Assembly: GCA_036785705.1 (NCBI GenBank)
Contig: JAWUZG010000135.1
Coordinates: 3,410,001-3,474,000 of the forward strand
DNA from: Acanthornis magna
Taxonomy: Eukaryota > Chordata > Aves > Passeriformes > Acanthizidae
DNA: 64,000 nucleotides
Direction: 5' to 3'
The notes below the pieces were generated by a model. It worked only from the letters and a program-made list of their open reading frames with translations. It was not told the origin of the DNA and did no database searches. Below are positions 51,857-63,739 of this stretch, piece after piece. Within the stretch, counting starts at the first letter, position 1; every line of letters starts with the position of its first letter. A program made the position numbers and the translations under genes.

Positions 51857-54800
51857 TCCGACTTTTGCCATTTTCTGTGAAAGTAAGGAAGAGAAGAAAG
51901 CTATTTTTCTATCAGATTCCTGTTTTTTGGCTACTGATTCTTATCAATTCATTCAGACATTTTTAGGCTGTCCACTGAATCATAAAGGTCAAAAATTTAC
52001 ATCAAGCAAGAAACATAAATAGAGTTTGCTGAACTTGCCTATCAGTGGGCAGGAAATGATCCTTAGCTCTGTATTTTATTACTGCTGTGCCCAGATCGGC
52101 CGCACACATTTCTGCCACAGCTCTCGAGCACATGTCCCACACGGCTCACCCAAGGCACAGGTCCAGGAAACTGGGCAGTAAATATCTGAGAGCTCCTAAT
52201 AAACACAGAAGTGGCAAAAATGACACCTTATTGCAACTGACTGACACTTGTAGCCCCAGAGACAGAGTGAAATTGATGAAAACACCAGAGTGGCGAGCAG
52301 GGCACTAAGAAAACATTTTATTTGGCCAGTCTCTGTGGAAGGGCAAAAAAATAAACTGATAAATGAAAAGATCTCCACTTGATGATCAGTTATCCCTTGG
52401 CCCTGAACCAGTCCAAAAGATAGGCTAGCTTTATTTCACAATCACAGAAATCATCAGACAGATAGGAAAAGTTTGCTTTACTGTTTTGACAAAGTGCTTA
52501 AAATTGGATCAGATCATGTTTTCTTCCTGATATTCACTAATGCTCTGCCTGTCTCAAAAACTAAATAAATAAGTAAGGTAATGATCCTCAGAGAGATTTC
52601 ACAGAACTGAAACAATGGTGCCCTCTCCTCATCAAAATCCAAGATTTCAGCTGCTGTAATAAAATATTCATTATGATGGTAGTGAACCCACGACATTCCC
52701 TGGCTTATATTCACTAAAAACAATGCCCTAAATTCTATTTAAATACAGTGCTAGAGCAAGAATGGAACATAACAAAAAAAATCTTGCAGAAAATCTGCTT
52801 GTTGCTGTACACAGTCCGATCTGCTGGCTGAAGAGCAAACCAAATTTTTTCCTTCTATCAGCAAAGCTGAACCAGCTCTCTCTTAAAGCATGGATGAAGT
52901 TTTTCTGCCACATTTCATAACAACTTTTTAATTAACTGCTGGCTGAGTCCACTTGGTGGACTTGAGGTCACATGGAGGAGACATGGCACCCACATCCAAC
53001 AGCCACCACCTTCCCTTCCCTGCTGGACATACACCTGGCTCCACTTGCTGTGCATGCTGCAGGAGTTATGTGCTTTAAGCTGGGCTGGAGTTCAGCAGTC
53101 ATGTGTGCCAAATTTTGTTCTGGTTAAGTCATAAATCAACTCTGGCAAGCATGGATATCAAGACTTTGTGTTGAAATTTTGGCTGGCCCTCAAAGAAACA
53201 AGAAGCTTAGAATGCCACGAGTTCCTATGTGTGACTGATACATATTTTAAAGCAGTTCTACATCGCAAAAATTCCTTACAAAACCTTTGGTTCTAAGGTA
53301 TTCCAAATATTAGCTTAATAGAGAACCTGAAAAAGCAGAAAACTATCTGCTAGTTTAAATAATACCTAAAAATTACAAGACTGTATTAGGTATGCCTGCC
53401 ACAAAATTAATGGATCCACAGAAGTACTTATATTCTAAATTAAAAAATTCTTTAATTAGCCATAGATTTTCAGTACATTCAATGGTTTGTATTAGAAAAA
53501 GCAACTGAGTTCAAACTAAACTTTCTATCATAGCCTTTGCTTTAAAAAGAAAAAAGAAAAAAGCAATTAAGTAAAGAGATTGACAGTGAAATATAACACA
53601 CTGCAATTGTTCGTCTTATGATCAGATTTTACCTGATAGGAACATACTCATTTAAGAGAGAAACACTTTTTCAGCTGCCAAGAACATGTACACACATAAA
53701 AGGAAACGCTGACTGCTCCAATGAATTTGATGGTTCATCTCTAGTCTCAGGCGGTGACAATCTCCAAGAGCATCTACCATGGTCATTGCCACGCTGTAAG
53801 AACACTAATTAGAGAGGAGTCTAGCTGAACTCTAAATTGGTATTTTCTTCATTTGGATGTTTGACAAGTTCCCAGTAACAGGTTTGCTTGTTTTCCATGA
53901 GAATTAAAATTCAATGCTAAAAGCTATAGTTTCTCTTGTGCAGAAGGCTCTTCCACACTCTGACTCACCTGCAATTCAGAGCTACCACATGACTTGCATT
54001 GAAATGTCAAATCAGAATGATGAAAATTAGCTAACTGTTATCTTTTTCTAGATGAGGACTATGCTCCACAGAAGACTATGTGATCTCATTACACAAGTCC
54101 CATGTCTACAAGATTTTCTGAATGAATTATCACTGATTAAGGTGTGGTTTGGCATGCAAACTGCCAGAGGCATCTGAAAAGCCCTGTTGTCAGTTGATGC
54201 ATAATTTCCTTCAGTATTCAAAACAAAAGTAAGATTACGATCAGGTGGGCAGCAAAGACGCTTTCTTCACATGCAGAAATGTCTTATTACATCTCTTCTC
54301 TCTACCTTACTACTGCTTCCTAGAGCAGTTCATAACTCGCTTTTCACAAAGCTGTCTATAATCTGATAGCCTAAGTATATCCAAAGGTCCCCCTACCTTT
54401 CTGCCACCCCCTTTCATTTTCCTCCCCCTACATTTCCTGAGCAATCATCTTGCAAATTGAGACTATCACAAAACCTCGCCTATACTCTCTTTTCAGCTAA
54501 AAATCACTGTTTCATGATTTCTTGGAAATCAGTGCCAGTGCTCCCTCTCACATTCCTGACCTGTCAGCACTGCATGGGCAGCCCAAAACCACACAACTCC
54601 CACACCGCGCAGCTGCAAGGCTGCACGGAGCTTGAGTCTGTGGAAGCAGAGGAAGGGGAGTTGAGGTAGATCACTGCCTTTTTCTGATACTTTGGAAATG
54701 AATGACGATATTCTACAAGCTGTTGGGATAATATGAACAAATGGCAGGCATATGTAACAAGCTCACAGATAAGGGACTGGATTTTCTATTAACCACTTGA

Positions 54801-55324
54801 AGTGTTTTCCAGTGGTAGCAGAAGAGAAAACCTCTGCTAGGGAGAAAATAATGTAAGTTGCATGACTACCTCCAAAAATGATAGATATTGTTACACATTC
54901 CTACATGCAGCAAGCAGAGCACATTGTCATGCCATACAAGCAATGCCTCCTGATGTGCATTTTTGGGACTGTGCTAATGCCAAGACTGCAACTCTAGGGC
55001 TGCTTTTCCCAGGCACTACAGAAGAAAAGCAGTGGACAATGTCTCATCTGAAAGGACCATACCATTTTGTTGCCCAAGCCAGGCATTAACACGGCATTCA
55101 AAAGCTCAAGTTCAATTTCTGTATTGATTTTTTTAAAAAAGATTAATTGGACATCGGGATGACTGTACATACTGTGGATGTAAGGATAAAATACATAAAA
55201 AAACAGCTCAGCAATTAATCTTGCAAATTAGATTACAGAGATAAACTCTCTTTAGATTATCCTCATCAATATATATGAAAGCTGTAAAATCTTTTTGTAG
55301 CTGAAATTCAGGTTACTAAATCCG

Positions 55325-55344
55325 AAAAAAAAAAAAAAAAAAAA
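55325..55344. repeat. A20 homopolymer
   Basis: Twenty uninterrupted A, the longest homopolymer in the window. Flanking 20-30 bp show no obvious target-site duplication or retrocopied gene sequence. Confidence 0.88.
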
Positions 55345-57342
55345 GCCTATCATTGCTGGCTGTGTTTCCTACTAGGTTAGCTTTTGGCCACAGCAGACTT
55401 GAAACACAGTAGAGAGCTTTCATTTCTAAAAATCCCACTGTTACAGTAACATCTTTTCAAATGTATCAGCATATTTTAATATGCCATAATTCCACCTAAT
55501 TACTTACAGAGCCCTGGCAGAGGTTCTGAGAGGGCAGATGCATCTAATTCATATCCCTCGAGCCCGGGGGCAATGCAGGACACACTAAACGGAGAACACC
55601 CACCTGCACATCCAACAGCTTCATCATTCAAACCATGGCACAGATGCACCGAGGGTGAGAACCAAAGAACTGTAAAGGCCCAAGAAAGCTCACTATTCAT
55701 AATTATCATTTTTTTAAAAGATAAACCTTTCCAGCAGAACCCTCAGCTGAATAGCACAGAGTAAGAACTGGACAACAGACTTCCAAAAGACAGCTATGAT
55801 AATGTATTTTCCCAAGGATTAATATCCCTGCTTTCTTAATGCATGAAAATGGCAGCCGCTACCAAAAGCTTTCAGTACTGAATTTTCAAGTCAGTGTTTC
55901 AGGCAACCTTTAACAATTTTTGGTGTATTTAGAACATTACATTACTGTCCCTATCTGTTTCATCATGAGAAACAGGGTATAGAGGGTACCAGGATGCCAT
56001 ACATCCCTCAACTGATAAAGAACTGTGTTCTTTAGTCAGTCATATGCATTTTGCTTCATCTTTTATATCTAAACGTGTATTTTCCCTAGTATGTATCATC
56101 CTAAGACAAAGCATTTTGTGTGACCTAATGAGATCAATGGACAGCAAACTCCAGTATACTAAGTAAGAATTATTAAAGAAAAGCCCTTTCCTGAATCTGA
56201 CATCTCCTTTAGCACAAGGAATTCTAATTTTCCCTGATTTCACAGATGTTTTTCACCTGAATTTCCATCCTAGCATGGCAGCAGCCAGCAGCTGCTCTCC
56301 TGTCTGGAATACGTTGCTTTGAATGCAGCCTCTAGTGAAATACACACATGAAATCTGACGTAAATAGAATCTTGAGATATAAGAAGCCATAAAGGAGATT
56401 TGATGGGCTTTAACTGCAGCCAAATGATACACAAGGAACATACTCTGCAATAACATGTACCTCGTATGGATCCTATTTGCTTCCCCATGATAAAGTGGCA
56501 ACTTAAGCTGTGAAAATTACTGCCATCCATCTCACCCCATGCATTCACATGCTTGGGAAGCATAAGTGAATATGCAGCTACGTGTTTCGCAAACAAAATA
56601 TTTCTCCTAAGATGAAAACGAGAGTAACTCATTTCACAAGAAATGATCAGGCAATGCATGAAGCCTGGCATGAGTCCACCCTATCAAAGCCCAACAACCC
56701 TGCTGCACACTGAACTCTTCTGCTTTGTGGACCAGAATCAGATCCACAGTACAAAGGTCCAACAACTGTGAAGTCAAAAGGGCAGAATTTTTTCCTTAAC
56801 TCAAAATTTTCTTTGTTATATGCTACAAAGGCATGTCCTTTCTGCTATTTTTCTGCGCACTGTATTTGTTCTGTCCTCCCCCAGGATCTCACTGATCTCA
56901 CAGTGTGTTTGTATGATGCTTGATGCGTGAGGACCACATGGCCATATGTCCTATAATGCAGATTTATAAGTGTATATATATATAGGTTAATTGAACTAAA
57001 ATAAACTCCAGTCCCCCAGCAGCAGTACATACCCATGAGCAAATTGTATGTTCCGTAAAACACTGCTTGTGACTTTTAAAGACCCTTTGTTAAATTGTTC
57101 TTTTTATTTCAGGAATATTTCTTTGAAAGTCTTCCTTGAAATATGAGGCATATTTGCATGAGTTATGTCACTTTTCCTTTTTCTACATTACCAGTTCTTT
57201 ATACATTTCTATCACATTTCTATTTGCATGATATCTCTTTAAATCTGATAGTTCTTTCATTCATTTATTTTTTTATCTCTAATATTATCATCAAACTTTC
57301 ATTTTCTGCCTCTGGTTCCTTTCTTTATCTCCTTTGCCACAG

Positions 57343-57456
57343 AGAGATCATAATCCCACATTATTCATTATCTGACAGTGATATTGAAGAAGCTATTGCT
57401 GCTTATGTAATAGGAAAATCTAATTATTTTAATAAAGATATGATTGACTCCAGCAG
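57343..57456 (+). CDS. Candidate internal coding exon, 114 nt, unassigned
   Basis: A long pyrimidine-rich stretch (about 57,290-57,340, tttctttatctcctttgccac) ends in AG at 57,341-57,342. The following 114 nt are open in one frame and read EIIIPHYSLSDSDIEEAIAA, then YVIGKSNYFNKDMIDSS. They end at CAG followed by gtgata (gt at 57,457-57,458), a usable but not strong donor. The exon starts and ends in the same phase (its first base is a third codon position), so it could be skipped without a frameshift, as in alternative cassette exons. The peptide is acidic/polar with helix-forming residues and is unlike the hydrophobic translation of the pyrimidine tract before it. I recognise no family. An AG two bases later would give a shorter variant. 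Chance is a real alternative. Confidence 0.35.
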
Positions 57457-58079
57457 GTGATACCTTGGTCTGATTTTCTAGGACATTAACTCAGCAGAAC
57501 TCTTACAGTCCCAATCTCTGTGGCTGATGGTAACATGGCACCATAACCTGCTCCTGTAAATCTACCAGCAGGAACAGATTCCAACATTTTGCCCTAAGAG
57601 CCAAACACTACAGTCTCTGCATATCTTTTTATGAAACAGAAGTAGTTATTAGTTACCAAATAAATTCAGAGCTCCTGGGACTGGCAGCGACATTTTAATT
57701 TGTCAAGTGGGATAGAAATTTAAAGCTGGTTTTACCCTGAACAATCGACAAGATATTTACAAAATTAAAGAAACAAAAGAATGTTTCCACCAAGACACAA
57801 TTTCTCATTCTAATGCCCTGCCTGTACTATCATTGCTTTCAAAATGAAGAGTACACAGCACAGCACCTACTTTTATATTAGTCTCCATTTACTCTTCTCT
57901 TGTATTAGATGAACAATTCCTATGGACATTTTCACCCAAGTTTCTCAAACATTAACCATGTGGGGAAGCTTATTATTCCCATTTTACAAATGAGAAGACT
58001 GTGGAGCTAACATTATATGTGATCCAAAAACACCAGAAAATGGTGACTTGTCTGCCTTTCATGCAAGCACTGCCCAGAG
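57457..58079. other. Non-coding DNA after the exon candidate
   Basis: No repeat or open frame of note. If the exon candidate is real, this is the start of its downstream intron. Confidence 0.5.
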
Positions 58080-58195
58080 CCTGACTGGCAGGCAGTGCCA
58101 CAGGCTGGGGGTCCAAACACCCTCTGGATGAAGAACCTTTTTCTAATATCCAGCATAAACCTCTCCTGACACAGCTTCATGCCATACACCTTCCT
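58080..58195 (-). mobile_element. CR1-like fragment, antisense
   Basis: ctggatgaagaacctttttc, taatatccagcataaacctc and tcctgacacagcttcatgcc follow the reverse complement of the CR1 3' region (consensus words: agaatttcttcctaatatc, taacctaaatctccct). It forms the left part of a composite repeat continuing to 58,632. Confidence 0.65.
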
Positions 58196-58554
58196 TTTTT
58201 ACCTTATTTCCTAGAAAGGTTTCCTGTTCAGCCAAGACAGACATCTTCCTCACCTGCTTGACTTCTGACATTTGGGAATTGCCTGTTCCTGTGCCCATAA
58301 GAGGTGATGTTTTAAAGGTGATCAGCACTGATGGACCCCAACACCTGCAAAAAAATTTTCCTAGGTGGCCTTATTCACTAATTCCCTGAACATCCTGAAG
58401 TGTCCTCTCCTCATGTCGAGTATGGATTTTGCTGGCACTTTTCCTCTGATCACCAGAGATTATAAACTCAATTGCTTCATGGCTGCTGTGGCCAAGATGA
58501 TCACCAATCCCCACTTTGCTCACAAGACCCACTCTGCTGTGCTATGGTTTAGTT
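58196..58554. repeat. Probable interspersed repeat, class not assigned
   Basis: Words such as ttcagccaagacagacatct, tcacctgcttgacttctgac, gggaattgcctgttcctgtg and ttcatggctgctgtggccaa are familiar to me as parts of a dispersed avian sequence associated with CR1 ends, but I cannot name it. It lies between an antisense CR1 piece and a CR1-type tail, which supports a repeat origin. The 63-codon frame inside (58,365-58,556) is not interpreted as a gene. Confidence 0.35.
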
Positions 58555-58632
58555 GATACGGTGGCGTTCAACCAAAGGTTGGACTCAATCATCTTGGAGG
58601 TCTTTTCCAACCTTGGTGCTTCTATGATTCTA
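58555..58632 (+). mobile_element. CR1-type 3' tail
   Basis: caaaggttggactcaatcat, cttggaggtcttttccaacc and ttctatgattcta match the last 70 bp of CR1 subfamilies ending in ATTCTATG-type octamers, in + orientation. The octamer is imperfect. Confidence 0.8.
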
Positions 58633-59545
58633 AGAGTGAATGAATGGAAGATAAGGAATGATCCACTTCACATCTAAATACTCTCTTGGTGGAATTCCCA
58701 GAGAAGGGAGAAAGCATGGGGAAACCATGGAGAAAGTTAAGTCAAGAGCCCAAAGTGTCAGCACAAGCAAGACCTGAAGCGGTTCATGTAGCCACCTCCG
58801 AAAGTATCAGGGCCTGGGCATAGCACCAAAAATGGAAAATCAAATAATGCAATGAAATAAAAATTATTTACTACTTTTTTTTCTTCTGTGGATGCAGAGA
58901 CACATAAAGCAAAGAAATCTACATTAAAAATAAGGCTAATTGATTTGTGAGAGGTGAGAAAATAAAAATCAAACCAAAAATAGAATCAGACTTCAGTACC
59001 CTGACCGCTTTTACACTGAAATACACAGAAAAAACTTGGCAGACAGAGCTACTATGGTTTCCTCAGGATCGCTGAGGGACCTGGCAAACCTGCAGGAATA
59101 TCACCAGGACAGGTTGTCCTTGACAGTTAGCAGGCATAGTGATTCAGCTCAGACTGTCAATTAAAATCTTTATATCACGTTTTCTATCATCATAGCAGCA
59201 GGCCAGAATTGATATCCAACATTTAAGACTGAAGAAATGGTTTTAATTATTCTGAATGAACAGAGAGATTCAGTTTACAAAAGAATTAGTAAAAACCTTC
59301 AAAGAGAAAACTGGGGGAGGAAAAGAGATGGAAAAGGCACTATTAAACTTTAGCTTGCTCACTACCTTTTTTGGATTTGGAAATATATATCATATAATGT
59401 CATTCTATGGAAATATTTCAGTAAGCTGTTCTTGTATGCTGATACTACATCTAGGACATTTTGGGAGCTATTTAGTGTAAAGAATTAGTCATAGTAGTAG
59501 CTCCCTTTGAGGACACGTAAGTGCCCTCAGATACTGCCAAGAGAT

Positions 59546-60591
59546 GGGCCAAGAGACTTTGAACTCCACACTCATCCCCAGCTCAGACCTCAAAGCCTGC
59601 TCACCTGTTCACCAGGTACAGGAGCATAAGAGATGACCCCAGGACCCAGTGCCTGACAAAACAAAAGGTAGTTCCTAAATATAAGACTACCATGGAAAGG
59701 GCTACCAAAGGCAGCACAGTCAGTAAGATCAGGCTCAGGCTAGCACAGACAAGCATCCCAAGGCCAAAGCAACACGGAGCTACCACTCCTGCTCCCTGTA
59801 TGTGGGCAGGACTAACCCCAAGCAGGTAAAGGCAAAGGCATTTTTTCCCCAGGTATGACAGGAAACTTTCAAAAACAGCTTTGGACAATTATGGGTGGGC
59901 TGTGATTCTTGACTCCTCACTGGACTCAAGAATGGTATGAACACTAGTATGATACCTGCAAGGAAAGAGAGAGCAATGCAGATAGGATAAAATCATTGTC
60001 CAGAACATCTCTCCTGGCTGCTTATCCCCCCAGGTACACATAGCAGCTTTGCAGGGTACAGAAATTATAAACTTTTTGAAGCCGGAAAATGAATGATGTT
60101 TACATTTAGTTAAGTGGAGGAGAGAGATGGCAGAGTGACTGCCAACAATCACTGGGCTGGTTTAAATTGCTTTTCACCAGCACTGTCACCTGAGCAGATC
60201 TGTGCCAAGACACCAGGAAAAGCTGCTAGTATAAGAGCAAGTTTATGCACTTCAGAGCGGTACTGGAAGGTACTGCAAGAGTGATTGACATCAATATGGA
60301 GATATTCAGAAGAGAGGAAGGAAAAAAATACGTGGATGGATTCAGAAGAAAGAGTGGAAATGCAAAGTTCAGGAGGACACCATTTTACAGTACACAATTG
60401 CACAGATTAGCAAGTTAGATGGTACTGAAGCCAAATATCCAGTATTGAAATTAATGACCATAAAAATATCCCAGCAGAAAGATGGAGATTCATTGAAACA
60501 TAACGCATACTGTAAATAATCATTAAGTAAGTTAATCTTTAAGGATACCAAAAAGTATCTTTATACACTGGAGGGGCCAAGAGACTTTGAA
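59546..60591. repeat. 18-bp perfect direct repeats flanking about 1 kb
   Basis: gggccaagagactttgaa occurs at 59,546-59,563 and 60,574-60,591. The roughly 1-kb interior holds consecutive minus-strand open frames (60,551-60,369, 60,403-60,149, and 60,152-59,889 continuing after one stop as 59,888-59,601). The last reads as a very hydrophobic peptide. A length of 18 bp fits a target-site duplication of LINE-mediated insertion, but there is no A- or T-tail inside either repeat, and CR1 itself does not normally leave such duplications. The interior matches nothing I recognise. Confidence 0.4.
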
Positions 60592-63095
60592 GTCTTTCCA
60601 TTTTTCACTTTGTAATTCACAACTTTTAGACCATTATGCAATTGCAAAATTTTAAAGAAGCTTCAGTGATAACCCTGAAAGTCACAAGAAGATGAACAGA
60701 AATGATATGATAAAAAGGAAGGTATGTTCTTCATTCATTTTCTTAACATCAACCTTTACTTTTGACTGTTCCAGTGTGTACTAAGAATCAATATTTATAC
60801 ATTGGAAAGCACCTAAGCTCAAATATTTCAAATTTCAAAGATTTTGGATTCTAAACCCAACAATATCTTTATTAACTAGCACTGTTCAATCACAAGACTC
60901 CACATATTTTGGGAAACACAATTCAGATGAAAAATCTGGTTTTGCTATGGTTTTGAGATTCAAGTGACTTCCAGTGGGACAAGATTAGGAAGAAATAGGA
61001 AGAAATGGGAAGAGCTGTAGAAGAACCTGTTCAGAAATTAGTACAGTGACACACGAATAAAGCTTGTGGAGTTCAAGGACTTTCTCTAACTAGTCCTGAA
61101 AAAACGAACCTCAAAGCCAGCCATTCTCCAATTAAAAAAAAATCATCATTTCTGCCAAGTTTACTGTCTGGTTGTTTTCTTTTATCAACTAATGAAAAAA
61201 TACCAAGAAAATTAGTTGGGACTTCCCATGCAGACCAGACTGAATTGAAGCTATAACAAAACTCCAGACAAAATGAGATGAACTATTCAAAATTTCATTT
61301 TTGCAATACTGACACCTCTCTAGCGATACATTTAAGGCTCTAGAGAGAAAACACTACAAAGCCATCCAACATACTGCACTAAACATTAAACAGAACATTT
61401 GACAGAGGTGTTATATAGAAGCAGGAAGAAGTATGAGTAGAGACTGCTGGACAATAACAGCTTAACCTGTGGTGAAATAATGTACTGCACCAAGGTCTGG
61501 GTAATCAGTTACAGGAGTTAAATAAAGCTAGCAAAATTTTTACAGATACCTCATTATAGAAGTACTTTCTAGAAAACTGACAGAACCCAATAGAGGGTAA
61601 AAAAAAAACCAAATAAAGCCCAGCTGACACAAAAGAAAAAGGAAGCAGAAAGACATAATGTCTCATGTTTTAAACCCTTAAAATATATTTCTGAGTATTT
61701 CCAGTCTATTCAGAATTTAATTCAGCTTTTAAACAGACCTTTAACATTCAGGTCTTTGTTAGCACATGTGTCTTTTAGTACGTGTCAGCACCTTTGGTAT
61801 GTAAAAATCACTGTGCATTATGTTTTACCATGTATTTCACAGTTCTTTGTTCCTTGCACCACAAATAGAATTGTGGTTTTGAAAACTCTCTAGACACATG
61901 CTGCACTTTTTGCAATCTATTTTCTGCAAAGAATTGCTCTCAAACTAGGTTGCACTCTCTCTTGAACTTGTAATAAATACAAGAATGTTGGGACACACTC
62001 AGAAGTTATTTATGCCCAATAACTTTTTTTTTTTGGTCTGGTGAGTAAATCATTCTTCACCTGAAAGTACATAAAGGCAATTATATTGGCTCGTGCCGAA
62101 AGGTGAAAAACAGCACATAAAATAATAAATAGCAGAAAGAGGGTATTTAAATAGGCATGTAAACCATGCTTTTCACATTGAAGAACATAATAAGAGAAAT
62201 ATGATCCTATTTTAGCAGAACCTACAGGATTGTTAGGGTGGTAGTACTGAGGTCTGTCCAAGTACTCAGGATCTTACACACCAAACAAGACAATAAAATA
62301 ATACATTTTGTCTAAAATAATAAATTTTCAACCATACAGTGAAACAAACAGATAGCAGTCAGGAAAATACAGGAAACTGAATCTCAACAGTTGCAGCAGA
62401 TTTTTCAAGAAGAAAAGAAGAATGATTAAAGACTAAACAGAGAGATCTGACCAAACAGTGTCCCTCTTCAGAAGGTGGCATCATTTCAGATAAATTCTAC
62501 TGACTGCAGTACATTACTCAATAGGGGTATGCCAGTTTTAGTACATCATAAATTACTTCTGAATTAGTATTTTAATGATGTACCTTACAGCTGGCTCTGC
62601 AATCAGTGGGAAAATCAGATTTGCACAATGAAAATGCAATATTTACTCATTTTTTTCTGAACCCCAAACTGACCCTAAATACTTCTGCCTCCGTCCCAAA
62701 TCTCAGTGAAACACAAAGTTGAAAACCAATTTTATCACTGTGTATCTGTCCTGTGAATTGGTCCCTGCTGGGAGAGACCAGAAAGGTCTGTGGTCTGTGC
62801 TGCTGGAGCACAATCTCGTTTTGCAAACTGAGGAGCTGGCTCAGGCTCATGATGTTTGTTCTGACCCTCCCCCAGAATAGCCCATGTAGCATCAGAGTAC
62901 CCCAAGCAGGATCTGTCCAGGTCCACGAGGCTGCTGCACCCAGGACAGGACTCTCGACTGGACCAGAGCAGACCCCTGGAGAAAAGCAGCCCCTGAAGAA
63001 AAGCACCTTGTGCTGTGAGCAGCCCCTCCATGGCACTGCTCAGACTTCGAACCTTACATGACTTTGCCGCTGAGTGATGCTTTGGCAGGCCATGG

Positions 63096-63115
63096 AAAGG
63101 TGCCCTGGCACCTTT
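63096..63115. repeat. Short palindrome, 9-bp stem
   Basis: aaaggtgcc and ggcaccttt pair perfectly around a 2-nt centre. Too short for a transposon end or a stable RNA by itself. Confidence 0.7.
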
Positions 63116-63675
63116 TCTCCAGTGCAGCACTTGTATGCCAGCCCCTCTTTCACTGTAGCTAACCAGGATTTCCTGGAGTTTTTCTCATTTTCTACCTGTA
63201 CTGTTTTGCTCCTGGAATGAATATTAGGAAGCAAGCACAGAATAGCATTTGATAGACAGTGTGTCAGGCCTACTTACACCATTTCTTCCATAACACAGAG
63301 AAACTCCGGTTTATAATGGGAGTTCTAAGACAATTAAAATTACTACAGCTCAGACTATGATGCTGTAATGGAAATGGTGCTATTACAGGAATTTGAAAGA
63401 TACCAAGAGAGGGGGGGATGCTTTCAGGATTTATTAGATGCTGCCACTGTAATGCCCTTTCTTTGAGAAAACAGCACAGAGTACCACTCCCTGCTGATTC
63501 TAAAGCACAGTGAATGAGAGCACAGCTCACAATTATGGCAAACTTTGAAACCTGTCAGTCAAGGAGCAGAGCTGGTAATGCCAAACAAAACAGCAGATTT
63601 ACACCTGGGAAATGAGGCTATAATGTAAGAAATACATTTTCTTTGCTCTCATTTATAACAGTAGTGGGAGAATTA

Positions 63676-63739
63676 ACTACAGGGGATTCTTAGCATATTT
63701 ACAAGACACTACAGGAGGCTTTTGGCATATTTACAAGCA
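63676..63739. repeat. 32-bp tandem duplication
   Basis: Two adjacent diverged copies share actacagg and gcatatttacaag at a constant 32-bp offset. Local duplication. Confidence 0.8.

Larger units (their letters stand above)
40911..57342. other. Non-coding DNA, no gene recognised
   Basis: About 16 kb with no transposon I could recognise. The longest frames, 152 codons at 46,074-46,532 and 156 codons at 49,176-49,646 (both +), show no domain, no signal peptide followed by a family motif, and no conserved pattern, and such lengths are expected by chance here. Small structures: 20-bp duplication at 50,551-50,590, A15 at 51,842-51,856, A20 at 55,325-55,344, and a short TA run at about 56,973-56,985. 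Confidence 0.55.

Noticed and set aside
55325..55344. A20 run considered as the tail of a processed retrocopy
   Set aside because: No gene-like sequence upstream and no flanking target-site duplication seen.
59601..59888. 95-codon minus-strand frame encoding a very hydrophobic peptide, considered as a membrane protein
   Set aside because: No recognisable family. Hydrophobicity follows from the T/G-rich minus strand. Kept only as part of the direct-repeat observation.
62735..63130. 131-codon minus-strand frame in a GC-richer block, considered as an LTR or an exon
   Set aside because: No LTR ends, primer-binding site, polyadenylation signal pair or protein motif could be seen.
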